From UKL13-3 sp040387195 (lineage in GTDB: Bacteria; Bacteroidota; Bacteroidia; UKL13-3), in contig JAZKEF010000004.1 in the NCBI GenBank assembly GCA_040387195.1, positions 143,744-207,743 of the forward strand: a stretch of 64,000 nucleotides of DNA, given 5' to 3'. Positions 9,251 through 17,187 of this stretch are shown in pieces. The position numbers and the translations under genes are program-made. The notes under the pieces were generated by a model, which saw nothing but the letters and a program-made list of their open reading frames with translations, was not told the DNA's origin and did not search any database. Every line of letters starts with the position of its first letter. Position 1 is the stretch's first letter.

Positions 9251-10873
9251 ATGATGAACATGAAAAAGTTAAGTGTAGTTGTATTGATGGCCGTGAGTTC
9301 AATAGCGGCATTTGCACAAACCATTACTGACGGATTGCAGGCTTTAGACTTTGAACAGTACGAAAAAGCAAGGGGTATTTTTACCTCACTTACCCAACAG
9401 GAACCAACCAAAGGTGCCAATTTTTATTATTTAGGACAGGCTCAATGGAGCTTATACAAGGAAAGTGAAGCGCGTGCGGCATACACAGCCGGTATCGCAG
9501 CCGAACCAATCAATCCGATGAACTATGCAGGATTGGGTGAATTGGCTTTAGCCAACGAAAAAAGAGAGGAAGCAAAAGGTCTTTTCGACAAGGCACTTTC
9601 ATTCAGCAAAACCAAAGACGGTCGTTACAAGGACGTAAATGCACTGCTTGTGGTAGCCAATGCCATGATATCGGGTGAAAACAAAATGATACCGGAAGCT
9701 GTAACATTGGTGGAGGCTGCGCGGGAGCTGGATAAGAAGAACTATGATGTATTGATTGCAACAGGAGATGTTTACCTGGAAAAAGATCCTAGCAATGCAG
9801 GTCCGGCTGCCATCCAATACGAAGATGCCATTTCATTGCAAAAAAACAATCCCAAAGCATACACACGTGTATCCAATATATGGTTGCGTGTAAAAAATGC
9901 CGATGCTACCAAATCGGCATTGGACCGTGCATTGGAGATTGACCCTAACTATGCTCCTGCATTAAAAAACCTTGCAGAGTACTACTCTTTGTCGAAACAA
10001 TATGCCAAGGCAAAAGAAACCTTCCAGAAATACCTTCAAAATTCGGAACCGAGTAATGCTAATAAAGCGCGTTTTGCACGTATCCTTTTCCGCAATAAGG
10101 AATATGGTGAAGCATTAACACTTATCAACGAACTGCAACAAACAGATAAATCAGATTTGTATTTGTTCCGTTTGGCCGGATACAGTTATTATGAAGTAGG
10201 AAACGAAACAAAAGACACTACTAAATTCCAACCGGGTGTAAATGCATTAGAGTTTTTCATGGCTAATATTGATGTAAAGAAAATCCTCTCGAACGACTAT
10301 GAATACCTTGGTAAATTGTATGCACGTATTAAAGGCAAGGATAGTTTGGCGATAGTGAACATCAATAAAGCAATTGAAATGGATCCTAATAAAGTTGAGC
10401 TTATTAAAGAATCAGCAATGATTTACAATAAGCTGAAACGCTTTGACCAATCGGTAATATATTTTGAGAAATACATTTCGGTTACACCAAAAGTTCAGTT
10501 GGTAGATTATCAGTTATTGGGATTGGCTGCGTATTATGGTAAACAATATGCTAAATCCGATAGTGCATTTGCCAAGATTTTGGAAATCAAACCTGATTAT
10601 GCCGATGGTTATTACTGGAGAGGTGCAAATGCTGCATTTATTGATCCTGAGTTTAAAACAACAGTAGCAAAAGACTTCTGGGAAAAATACTTAAGCCTTA
10701 CCGAAGCAACACCTGATAAATACAAGAAAAACCTAATCAATACATACAACAATCTGGGTGTGTATTATATCAAAACAGATAACAATGCGAAAGCAAAAGA
10801 ATACTACAATAAAACGTTGACGTTGGATCCTGAAAACAAGGAGGCCAAAGAGCGTCTTAAATTGTTAAAGTAA
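9251..10873 (+). CDS. TPR-repeat periplasmic protein, last gene of the TonB operon
   Basis: The protein has 540 residues with a cleavable signal peptide (MKKLSVVVLMAVSSIAAFAQ from the third in-frame ATG, 9260; the first ATG is 9251). The rest is a solenoid of about twelve tetratricopeptide repeats, seen as repeated G-x-x-x-x-x-x-x-x-Y-x-A-x-x-x-F/Y-x-x-x-L-x-x-x-P units such as YNNLGVYYIKTDNNAKAKEY and ALDRALEIDPNYAPA. No enzymatic motif is visible. TPR proteins at the end of exbB-exbD-exbD-tonB operons are common in this phylum and are probably scaffold proteins. A strong bidirectional terminator begins at its stop codon. Confidence 0.88.
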   Translation: MMNMKKLSVVVLMAVSSIAAFAQTITDGLQALDFEQYEKARGIFTSLTQQEPTKGANFYYLGQAQWSLYKESEARAAYTAGIAAEPINPMNYAGLGELALANEKREEAKGLFDKALSFSKTKDGRYKDVNALLVVANAMISGENKMIPEAVTLVEAARELDKKNYDVLIATGDVYLEKDPSNAGPAAIQYEDAISLQKNNPKAYTRVSNIWLRVKNADATKSALDRALEIDPNYAPALKNLAEYYSLSKQYAKAKETFQKYLQNSEPSNANKARFARILFRNKEYGEALTLINELQQTDKSDLYLFRLAGYSYYEVGNETKDTTKFQPGVNALEFFMANIDVKKILSNDYEYLGKLYARIKGKDSLAIVNINKAIEMDPNKVELIKESAMIYNKLKRFDQSVIYFEKYISVTPKVQLVDYQLLGLAAYYGKQYAKSDSAFAKILEIKPDYADGYYWRGANAAFIDPEFKTTVAKDFWEKYLSLTEATPDKYKKNLINTYNNLGVYYIKTDNNAKAKEYYNKTLTLDPENKEAKERLKLLK

Positions 10874-10899
10874 AAAAAGCGGCTTAGGCCGCTTTTTTT
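10872..10899. terminator. bidirectional intrinsic terminator
   Basis: A perfect 12-bp inverted repeat (AAAAAAAGCGGC at 10872-10883 and its complement at 10888-10899) with a TTAG loop and runs of seven A and seven T. It sits between the convergent TPR and HPt genes and touches both stop codons, so it can end transcription from both sides. Confidence 0.9.
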
Positions 10900-11239
10900 A
10901 TGCTTCAATAACTTTGCGAATATCTGTTTCGAGTTCCAGAATATAACCTGCAAGTGTTTCCACCTTTTGCACCGCTGTATTAGTATGTTGTTTGGATTTA
11001 CCCATCAACTCTAGCTCCAACACCAGTTCGGAAACAATGGGAGCACCAAGCATCTGCAATGGTGCTTTCATCTTATGTGCTGTTGTACCAAGTTTATCCC
11101 ATTCACCTTTGGCAGCATATTCCCTTAGTTCCTCAATTTCGGGAAAAGTACTACTAAGGAACATGGTGAGCATTTCTTTGATAAATGCCTGGTCACCTCC
11201 TGAAATGGTTTCGAGATACGAGAGATCCAATTGAATCAT
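10898..11239 (-). CDS. HPt (histidine phosphotransfer) domain protein
   Basis: This is a free-standing 113-residue HPt protein. It should accept a phosphoryl group from a hybrid kinase receiver and pass it to a response regulator. The phosphorylatable His55 lies in TTAHKMKAPLQMLGA, matching the HPt pattern A-H-x-[LM]-K-[GS/A]-x-x-x-x-[LIM]-G-A. An extended open frame reaches 11545, but its N-terminal part is antisense to the NlpC gene. The ATG at 11239 gives a normal N-terminus (MIQLDLSYLETISGGDQ). No kinase is adjacent. The hybrid and regulator genes at 45.7-53 kb are possible partners, though nothing in the sequence links them. Confidence 0.87.
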   Translation of the reverse strand: MIQLDLSYLETISGGDQAFIKEMLTMFLSSTFPEIEELREYAAKGEWDKLGTTAHKMKAPLQMLGAPIVSELVLELELMGKSKQHTNTAVQKVETLAGYILELETDIRKVIEA

Positions 11240-11277
11240 ATTTGTTGGTTTGGTGCTCAAGTATACAAAAATGTTGC

Positions 11278-11285
11278 TACTTTTG
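11278..11285 (+). promoter_or_regulatory. -7 box (TACTTTTG) before the NlpC/P60 gene
   Basis: TACTTTTG matches the Bacteroidota TAnnTTTG box exactly and ends 12 nt before the ATG at 11298, implying a very short leader. The nearest upstream TTTG (11249-11252) is 25 bp away, longer than usual, so the -33 element is uncertain. Confidence 0.4.
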
Positions 11286-11297
11286 ACATCAAATATT

Positions 11298-12050
11298 ATG
11301 AATAAAGGTATTTGCAGCTTAAGTAGTATCCCGCTTCGCAAGGAAGCCGACAGCCGTAGTGAAATTGTTTCCACTTTGTTGTTCGGTGAAACATTTACCA
11401 TTACTGAAAAAACGGAAGGCGACTGGACACACATCAAAACAACTACCGATGAGTATGAAGGCTGGGTAAGTACCAAACAAATTACTGTACTCACAACCGA
11501 ACCAACATCGTTTAAACCGGTGAGTGATTTTCCTTTTGCCATCATTCAGGCCACACCCGGTTTTATTATGGCGCCCTGCGGAAGTCTGTTACCCGATTAT
11601 GACGGAGCATTCTGCTATATCAATGGCAACCCGATGGAGGTTACCAACAAACAAACACATCAAACAGCTAAGGACATCAGTTATATCAGCCGTCAGTTTG
11701 TCAATGCTCCTTATTTATGGGGTGGCAAAACACCTTTCGGAATTGATTGCTCAGGATTTACCCAAACCGTTTTCAGGTGTATCGGTGTTGACCTTAAACG
11801 TGATGCATACCAACAGGCCGAACAAGGTGAAGCCGTTTCATTTCTGGAAGAAACCCGAATGGGAGATCTTGCGTTTTTTGACAATGACGAAGGACGCATC
11901 ACACACGTGGGTATCATGCTCGATCCACATACCATTATCCATGCTTCGGGCCGTGTGCGAATCGACAATATTGATTCCTACGGCATTTTAAATATCGAAA
12001 ACAGAAACTACTCCCACAAACTCAGGATCATAAAAAGAGTTCTTGCTTAA
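11298..12050 (+). CDS. SH3-domain NlpC/P60 cysteine peptidase
   Basis: The predicted cell-wall hydrolase has 250 residues and should cut peptide cross-bridges such as gamma-D-Glu-diaminopimelate. Two SH3-like modules occupy about residues 1-125: LRKEADSRSEIVSTLLFGE with GDWTHIKTTTDEYEGWV, then a second one. The NlpC/P60 domain follows, with Cys151 in GIDCSGFTQTVF, His203 in ITHVGIM and His215 in IIHASG. This is the DUF-free 'Bacteroidota SH3-NlpC' layout seen in gamma-D-glutamyl-L-diamino acid endopeptidases. There is no clear signal peptide from this ATG, and the longer open frame starting at 11250 adds none either, so a cytoplasmic muropeptide-recycling role is possible. Confidence 0.88.
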   Translation: MNKGICSLSSIPLRKEADSRSEIVSTLLFGETFTITEKTEGDWTHIKTTTDEYEGWVSTKQITVLTTEPTSFKPVSDFPFAIIQATPGFIMAPCGSLLPDYDGAFCYINGNPMEVTNKQTHQTAKDISYISRQFVNAPYLWGGKTPFGIDCSGFTQTVFRCIGVDLKRDAYQQAEQGEAVSFLEETRMGDLAFFDNDEGRITHVGIMLDPHTIIHASGRVRIDNIDSYGILNIENRNYSHKLRIIKRVLA

Positions 12051-12103
12051 GAACCTTTTTGATACATCCTTTGTTACCACATCATATAACTACTATTAAC
12101 CAT

Positions 12104-12589
12104 ATGGCTTTACATAAAGGAGATCAGGCACCGAATTTCGCATTATTCAATACCGACAAAAAAGAAGTTTCGCTTACTGATTTTAAAGGCAAAACATTGA
12201 TTGTGCATTTTTTCCCCCTTGCCTTCACCGGTGTTTGTACTACCCAATTATGTACAGTAAGGGATGCTATTGGAGAATATAAAAACGACAAAGCAGATGT
12301 AGTTGCTATTTCTGTCGATTCCTTATTTACCCTTCAAAAATTTAAGGAGGCACAAAAGCTGCAATTCGATTTGTTATCTGATTTTAACAAGGATGTATCA
12401 ACCGCTTATGGGGCACTGCATGAAGTATTTCCTGCTTTTGGAATGAAAGGTGTATCTAAACGTGCGGCTTTTGTAATTGATGGAAACGGAATCATTCAAT
12501 ATGCAGAAATATTGGAAAGTCCGGGAGATCTACCCAATTTTGCGGCTATCAACGAAACGTTAGTTTCACTTACACGCGCTTCGGCTTAA
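12104..12589 (+). CDS. peroxiredoxin (AhpC/TSA family, BCP-like cysteine spacing)
   Basis: The thiol peroxidase has 161 residues and should reduce hydrogen peroxide and organic peroxides. The thioredoxin-fold redoxin domain carries the active-site segment FFPLAFTGVCTTQLC, with peroxidatic Cys45 and a second cysteine at Cys50. This i/i+5 spacing is that of BCP/PrxQ enzymes, which form an intrahelical disulfide. The ATG at 12104 is chosen because MALHKGDQAPNF aligns with family N-termini; an upstream ATG at 12059 would add 15 His-rich residues. It lies 53 bp after the NlpC gene, with a separate leader. Confidence 0.9.
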   Translation: MALHKGDQAPNFALFNTDKKEVSLTDFKGKTLIVHFFPLAFTGVCTTQLCTVRDAIGEYKNDKADVVAISVDSLFTLQKFKEAQKLQFDLLSDFNKDVSTAYGALHEVFPAFGMKGVSKRAAFVIDGNGIIQYAEILESPGDLPNFAAINETLVSLTRASA

Positions 12590-12617
12590 AAGAGAAACAT
12601 CAAAGCTCGTCCCGATA

Positions 12618-12738
12618 GCAACCGGAATCGAAGCAATACAAAATATTAAATAGGAAATATTTTAAAAGAACCAAAACAAAATCTTCCGGAAAGTTATTTC
12701 CCGCAGATTTCGCGTCTCTGCATTCCCTAAAGTCTCAG
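12618..12738. repeat. degenerate intergenic words (CCCGATAG..., CGCAGATTTCGCG...)
   Basis: The gap between two convergent genes holds a TCCCGATAGCAACCGG word (near 12610-12625) and a CCGCAGATTTCGCGTCTCTG word (12702-12721). Both look like decayed copies of words frequent in Bacteroidota intergenic DNA. A second TCCCGATAGCC occurs at about 36076. No ORF or RNA is visible. Confidence 0.4.
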
Positions 12739-13913
12739 TTCCCCTTAATAAAACTCCTGTTTACAACCCCCTCCTCCGAACGTATTTCAACAATATAATA
12801 TCCTGCGGGCAATGCTGCTGTTTGAAGAAACAGTTTCTTCCCACTACATAATTGCATTTGCACGCATACTCCTGTAAGGCTAAATACCCGCATCATTGCA
12901 TCCGTTACAGGTTTACTCAGCTCCATATGCAACACCTCCCGAACAGGATTAGGATAGCTATTGTACACCAATACTTGCTCTTCCGCTACACCTGTAAGTT
13001 TCCCTGTTTTACTGATATCACAAATAGCAGCAATGGCCATTTTGCTCATGTTGGTGAAATACGGAAGGTGCATATTTTCAATACTATCGCTCCATAAGTG
13101 CCAATTGGGATTAAAATCATGATTATAATCTTCGGTGAGCCCGACAGCTGTTGCTCCCACTATCCAGAATGATTGTTGGTCGGTAGATTTGTCGCCCGGA
13201 TTTTTAATGGTCGTTTGCAAGCCTGTTCCATACTTTTCATTGATCTCAGCCAACCTTGAGGCCAGTGATACCGAATTCCCTACCGGAAAGGTATGGATCA
13301 TGGCAAGTGAATCATTATTTCCATCATACCCGATCATATCCAGGTTAAGGGTAGCTTTCACATCCCAAAAACCCAGCGGACCATCGGGAGCAAATGCCTT
13401 ACTTCCCAGCAATCCGTTTTCTTCTTCATCCCAAAACGCGAGGATGATAGTATATGGAAAGTATGTTGACTGTAATACCCGCGCTGCCTCCAGCAATGCA
13501 GCTGCACCGCTTGCATTATCATCTGCTCCCTGAAAAGCCATGGTAGCGTTGCCCACACAATCATAATGAGCTCCTAAAATGTAGGCCTGTGTTTGTAAAG
13601 CGGTACCATTTTTATACGCCACAATATTTCTTCCCGAACTACTGAACGGAATATCCTGCACCGTAAATCCATAACCGGTAAGTGTTTGTTTGAGGTAATC
13701 TGCAGCTAAGTTGTTTCCGGGATGGCTCGCAAAACGGGAGGTTATGACTTCCTGTTGCCCATTAATGATTGCAGGCTCTCTCCCACTTAATATTTTCACA
13801 AAATGGACGAGACTATCTTGTTTCACCTGCAACAAAGCAGCCGCACACTCTGATTCCTGTGCATGTGCTAGAGTTGTGCTAAAGAGCATGAATACAATAA
13901 GTCTTTTAATCAT
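12735..13913 (-). CDS. M28 family zinc aminopeptidase with T9SS sorting domain
   Basis: The protein is a 392-residue secreted peptidase. It has a signal peptide (1-18), an M28 catalytic domain (about 45-300) and a T9SS type A C-terminal sorting domain (about 317-392, starting YNSYPNPV and ending LPAGYYIVEIRSEEG...RSFIKGN). Candidate co-catalytic zinc ligands are His116 and Asp118 in GAHYDC, Asp131 in GADDNASG, Glu164 region in WDEEENG (Glu163 or 164 also as general base), Asp192 in NLDMIGYD and His272 or His282 in the final NWHLWSDSIENMH segment. The sorting domain shows it is exported across the outer membrane by the type IX system and attached or released there. It probably liberates amino acids from peptides outside the cell. 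Confidence 0.93.
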   Translation of the reverse strand: MIKRLIVFMLFSTTLAHAQESECAAALLQVKQDSLVHFVKILSGREPAIINGQQEVITSRFASHPGNNLAADYLKQTLTGYGFTVQDIPFSSSGRNIVAYKNGTALQTQAYILGAHYDCVGNATMAFQGADDNASGAAALLEAARVLQSTYFPYTIILAFWDEEENGLLGSKAFAPDGPLGFWDVKATLNLDMIGYDGNNDSLAMIHTFPVGNSVSLASRLAEINEKYGTGLQTTIKNPGDKSTDQQSFWIVGATAVGLTEDYNHDFNPNWHLWSDSIENMHLPYFTNMSKMAIAAICDISKTGKLTGVAEEQVLVYNSYPNPVREVLHMELSKPVTDAMMRVFSLTGVCVQMQLCSGKKLFLQTAALPAGYYIVEIRSEEGVVNRSFIKGN

Positions 13914-13950
13914 TACTTGTAAGAGTCTTGCAGGGTGGGAAAAGTTGCAG

Positions 13951-14865
13951 TTAAAATTTTATGCTGTATTCTACATTTGCAATAAAACTTCTTGTTAAGC
14001 CATCCGGTCGTGCCTCTCTATAAATAAATGGAGCTCCGAAATTAAGTTGAAGCCTGTTTTTGTTATTTATCTCATAGTCAACATAAACATTTCCATTTAG
14101 TGTTAATCCTTGAGAACCTTTAATTGCTGTTTCAACATTCAACTCGTTCGTGTATTTGTCATTTGCGAGGTGATAGATTGGTAAAATACTTGGTGTCACT
14201 GTGAGTTTGGGATGGATATTTAGCGGATAAGAAACTCGTAACAAAACATCTCCGCTTCTTTGAAATGTATTGGTTGATTGAAAAGTTCTCAACCTGGAAT
14301 TTGCCGGATAAGAACCCGCAATAAACTGATTGTCGTTTTGTGTTAATGGCTGTTGAATGGCTGCTACAAATTGAATCTTCTTGATTTCATACCCTATTCC
14401 AAATAGCAAATCAAAAGTTCCTAAGCTTGCTTGATAGTCCATTGGAAGTGGAAGATTGCCATCCATTTTAGCTGCACTTGAAAGTGGAATTTTTGCACCT
14501 GCCGTAAGCGTTACTTTTTCGCCCACCCTATAATTGGCATTGATAAAAATGTCCGAAAATCCGAAAACAGCTATACCATTTCCCTGTTGGGCAAGTGTTG
14601 TCAGTTTAACATCAAGTCCAAGTTTCTTACCCACTTGCCTGTTATACTCAATATAACCGCCATATACAGCAATAGCGTGGTCTGCCTTGCCAAAAAAAGC
14701 CCCGGTCTTGAATTGATTATTCAAAGCAACCGTACTGTCCGAACTATGTGGCTTATGGCTATTCACAGTACATAAACCTGCGTCACTACAACCTTGTCCA
14801 TAAGAATAGTTTGTACACAAAGTGCATAAGATTGTAATGATTAACACCCTCTTAAATTTTTCCAT
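13951..14865 (-). CDS. predicted outer-membrane beta-barrel protein
   Basis: The 304-residue protein has a signal peptide (about 1-23, ending NYSYGQ) and then a Cys-containing N-terminal plug-like stretch (GCSDAGLCTVNSHK). The remainder is made of alternating-residue amphipathic strands and ends in Phe (VEYSIKF), as outer-membrane barrels do. I cannot assign a named family. Short Cys-rich heads of the form CSDAGxC occur in Bacteroidota barrel proteins whose substrate is unknown. It stands alone: the M28 peptidase gene follows 37 bp downstream on the same strand and the VOC gene is 262 bp upstream. The upstream gap (14866-15127) has no ORF that I can support. Confidence 0.6.
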   Translation of the reverse strand: MEKFKRVLIITILCTLCTNYSYGQGCSDAGLCTVNSHKPHSSDSTVALNNQFKTGAFFGKADHAIAVYGGYIEYNRQVGKKLGLDVKLTTLAQQGNGIAVFGFSDIFINANYRVGEKVTLTAGAKIPLSSAAKMDGNLPLPMDYQASLGTFDLLFGIGYEIKKIQFVAAIQQPLTQNDNQFIAGSYPANSRLRTFQSTNTFQRSGDVLLRVSYPLNIHPKLTVTPSILPIYHLANDKYTNELNVETAIKGSQGLTLNGNVYVDYEINNKNRLQLNFGAPFIYREARPDGLTRSFIANVEYSIKF

Positions 14866-15127
14866 GTCTCGTTTTATCGATGCGTTTGTCAGTAATTCTT
14901 ATTGATGCTAGAGTATGAAACAATGATCCATCTTCCTTTTGTAAAACTTGCGATTTAAACCTTCAAAAGCAACTTAAAGGTTTCCAAATTTGCAACACAA
15001 TAAAAAAGATAACATACACGCCCACCGATAACAGCAGATAGCCATGCTTTTTAACTCAAACAGTTTATCCATGGCACCGAACCTCAACTTTTGCAAAGCC
15101 CATGTTCGTTGCGCTATTTCGTTTCTG

Positions 15128-15487
15128 CTAGTTTTTATGCTGTCCAAAAGTCAATAAGTTGTTGTCCGGGTCAAGCAAAGAAAATTCTCTTTGTTGCCAG
15201 GGTTTATTTTCCAAATGTCCGTTTGGGTGAATGTCGACTTTATTTTTTAATACTGTTTGATACAACTCATCTATATTGTCTGTTCGGATGTAGATTTGGC
15301 CGTAATTTTCTTTGGGATCAAGTGTTTTAAACTCGAAAAAATGAATTTGCAAATTGTCCTTCTCTACAATCAAATAGTGATCAAAGTCGTCACTTCCTAT
15401 GTATTGGAAGCCTAACTTGTCAACGTAATAATTGCGTGTTACTGTCTTGTCACGCATTGGCAGTTTTGGAATGATATCGGTAAGCAT
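15128..15487 (-). CDS. VOC family protein (bleomycin-resistance/glyoxalase fold)
   Basis: The 119-residue single-domain protein has the two beta-alpha-beta-beta-beta modules of the vicinal oxygen chelate fold: MLTDIIPKLPMRDKTVTRNYYVDKLGF, then IHFFEF and GQIYIRTDNIDELY, ending REFSLLDPDNNLLTFGQ. This resembles bleomycin-binding (Ble-like) proteins, which sequester the drug as dimers and lack catalytic metal. Enzymatic VOC members cannot be excluded. The final DPDNNLL is a family hallmark. It is a single gene with gaps on both sides. Confidence 0.83.
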   Translation of the reverse strand: MLTDIIPKLPMRDKTVTRNYYVDKLGFQYIGSDDFDHYLIVEKDNLQIHFFEFKTLDPKENYGQIYIRTDNIDELYQTVLKNKVDIHPNGHLENKPWQQREFSLLDPDNNLLTFGQHKN

Positions 15488-15849
15488 CGTTTTTATTTTT
15501 TTGCAAGATTCAGAATACTTTTCAAAAGATCACTTGATGCTGATCAAAGAGTTCAAAATGCGTAAAAATTGGTTCTTTAGTGCCAATTGGTAAATCTGTG
15601 AGGGATACAATGCTACAATGAGAAAAAAAGTAAAATCAGTATTGTAAAAAACATGAGTGTTTCTGTAAAACAGAGGTCTGCTCAATAAACTGAGGCAATT
15701 AAGGTTGATTTATCTCGCATTGAAACCGCAAAATGTAAAACCTGAATGTAAAATGTAAAAGCCTGGGAATTAGGGGGAGGGAGTATTGCATGATCCTGTT
15801 GGGAGTGGGTTTCAGTTATTTATACCCCGGAGGCTGTGCCTCTCCGGTA
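15488..15849. repeat. 362-bp gap with AATGTAAAA-type word repeats
   Basis: No gene is visible. At 15728-15763 the words AAAATGTAAAA and AATGTAAAATGTAAAA stand in near-tandem. A GC-rich imperfect hairpin (ACCCCGGAGGC / GCCTCTCCGGT, about 15822-15849) precedes the tRNA-Ser terminators. The remainder is AT-rich with no coding potential. Confidence 0.5.
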
Positions 15850-15904
15850 TTTTTTATGTCCGGACGTGCTCAAACTTTGGTTTGGACCGTCCGGACATAA
15901 AAAA
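15850..15904. terminator. 17-bp perfect inverted repeat, secondary terminator
   Basis: TTTTTTATGTCCGGACG at 15850-15866 is perfectly complementary to 15888-15904, with a 21-nt loop. A-run and T-run ends make it a possible bidirectional terminator. It lies directly after the first tRNA terminator on the minus strand. Confidence 0.7.
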
Positions 15905-15926
15905 TCCCGGTTCTCACGAACCAGGA
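15905..15926 (-). terminator. terminator of tRNA-Ser
   Basis: On the minus strand, CCTGGTTC pairs with GAACCGGG around a GTGA loop (15906-15925) and is followed by six T residues (complement of 15899-15904). It starts about 10 nt after the tRNA 3' end. Confidence 0.75.
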
Positions 15927-15934
15927 CTCAATAC

Positions 15935-16022
15935 TGGCGGAGAGTGAGGGATTCGAACCCCCGGTCCTATGACAGACAACAGTTTTCAAGACTGCCGCAA
16001 TCGACCACTCTGCCAACTCTCC
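15935..16022 (-). tRNA. tRNA-Ser (anticodon TGA)
   Basis: Read on the minus strand, the acceptor GGAGAGT (16022-16016) pairs with ACTCTCC (15945-15939). The discriminator G at 15938 is followed by an encoded CCA (15937-15935). The anticodon loop CTTGAAA lies between GCAGT and ACTGT, giving anticodon TGA (complement of 15986-15988). A long variable arm typical of class II tRNA-Ser and the T-loop GGTTCGAATCC are present. It decodes UCA and wobble serine codons. It is a single tRNA gene, not part of an operon. Confidence 0.95.
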
Positions 16023-16102
16023 GGTGCAAAAGTAAGCGGAGAGATGATTTATACAAAAAAAATATTAGAAAATTCTTTGCGAAAGCGCTTGTAGCCTGAG
16101 AA

Positions 16103-16840
16103 TCAGTTTAAGCGAATTAGCTCACCGGCTTTCTGAGTAAGCTTTTCCTCCATTTTGATGGCGCGCGGAATCAGCATATCCTCTTCAATCAGGCTATGTG
16201 CCTTTAGGTCACTTTCAAAACTTTTGAGTTCATGCATCAGCACTTTATAGGCCAGGTGGTCATCCTGGGTTACCTCGTAATTGTGCAGCAACTTGCGGAT
16301 ATTGTGCATATCATCGTCATCATGGTGATGTTTCATGATAAAATCGCCCATCGAAAAATCCTTCAACTCCACCCATAACGAATTGTTGAAACTGATGGTA
16401 AACCGCTCCAGCTTTTTGATAAAGGTGAACAACACCTCATTTTCATACCGGATGTGCTGCAAAAAGTCCTGTTTAAAGGTGGCAAAGATCTTATCGAGCA
16501 ATAACAGCTGTGGATAGCTCTTATGGTGTTGCAAGGCCGTTTGCTGAATATGGTGCTCAATAACAGGCAACATGCGCTGCGAGTAATGGTGATGGGTATG
16601 CTGCAGGTGGTTGCACATTTCTGATGGCGACATACGCTGCAGACGTGCAAAACTATGATCATTCTTATCGTTGAGTTGAAGCAGGGCCTCCTTCACATTG
16701 TTCATGTTCAGGTTTTTAATGCGGCATACATCTTCCAGCGTTTCTCCAAGGTAATCAAACGCATCAATTCCGCACCAATGTAATACAGATGCATACGAGT
16801 GATTCTCCTCCAATAATTCGTAGATACTTTTATCAATCAT
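16103..16840 (-). CDS. ScdA/YtfE-like hemerythrin-domain protein
   Basis: The 245-residue protein is likely related to RIC-type iron-sulfur repair proteins: an N-terminal ScdA_N-like helical domain (about 1-60) plus a hemerythrin-like four-helix domain (about 75-240) rich in His and Glu (HTHHHYSQRMLPVIEHH, HIRYENEVLF, MKHHHDDDDMHNI, SLIEEDMLI). These supply the usual His/Glu ligands of a di-iron site. The ATG at 16840 (MIDKSIYELLEENHSYASVL) fits; an upstream ATG adds ten residues overlapping a hydrophobic stretch. The classic GIDFCCGG motif of ScdA_N is altered here to WCGIDAFDYLG, so repair function is uncertain. Nitric-oxide or oxidative stress response is inferred from the family. Confidence 0.8.
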   Translation of the reverse strand: MIDKSIYELLEENHSYASVLHWCGIDAFDYLGETLEDVCRIKNLNMNNVKEALLQLNDKNDHSFARLQRMSPSEMCNHLQHTHHHYSQRMLPVIEHHIQQTALQHHKSYPQLLLLDKIFATFKQDFLQHIRYENEVLFTFIKKLERFTISFNNSLWVELKDFSMGDFIMKHHHDDDDMHNIRKLLHNYEVTQDDHLAYKVLMHELKSFESDLKAHSLIEEDMLIPRAIKMEEKLTQKAGELIRLN

Positions 16841-16870
16841 AAAAAAACAAATGTATGGAGTTGGTACCAT

Positions 16871-17160
16871 TTCTAAAACACAAATTTATGTGACTTTTAT
16901 GTGGTTATACTGTTGGCTTTTATTGTCGTGCGGGAGGTCCATGGTCCGTAGTCGGTGGTTCATTGTGTCGTGTAAAAATCGGAATAGTCGACAACACCAT
17001 TAACATCCCCAACGCATATAGCCAACAGCTAATCGTATCCCCGTGACAACACGCTGCGCCACCGTTGCGCCCGCTGCGGTTTAACAGGATATCCATTTGA
17101 ATCTCAACAGTCACCATCCATAATATTCGCCAACAGCTAAAGGCCGAGAGCCAAAAGCAA
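16871..17160. repeat. 347-bp gap holding a mosaic of degenerate word repeats (island A)
   Basis: No gene is visible between 16841 and 17187. The gap holds several short words that recur in the gap at 23.07-23.28 kb: TGTTGGCTTT (16911-16920), CCATGGTCCGTAGTCGGTGG (16939-16958), ACACCATTAACATCC (16994-17008), ATAGCCAACAGCTAAT (17018-17033) and GCCAACAGCTAAAGG (17129-17143). ATAGCCAACAGCTAAT is an exact 16-nt inverted match to 23087-23102. Confidence 0.7.
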
Positions 17161-17187
17161 AACGTACATTTCTAAAATTAGTATGAA

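Noticed and set aside
11240..11545. N-terminal extension of the HPt gene to 215 residues
   Set aside because: It is antisense to the NlpC/P60 gene and unlike HPt proteins; the internal ATG at 11239 gives a normal protein.
14866..15127. Integron attC site between the barrel gene and the VOC gene
   Set aside because: VOC genes can be cassettes, but no paired core sites with the expected palindromic arms were found and no integrase is present.
15836..16099. 87-codon plus-strand ORF across the tRNA
   Set aside because: It overlaps the tRNA-Ser gene and its terminators.
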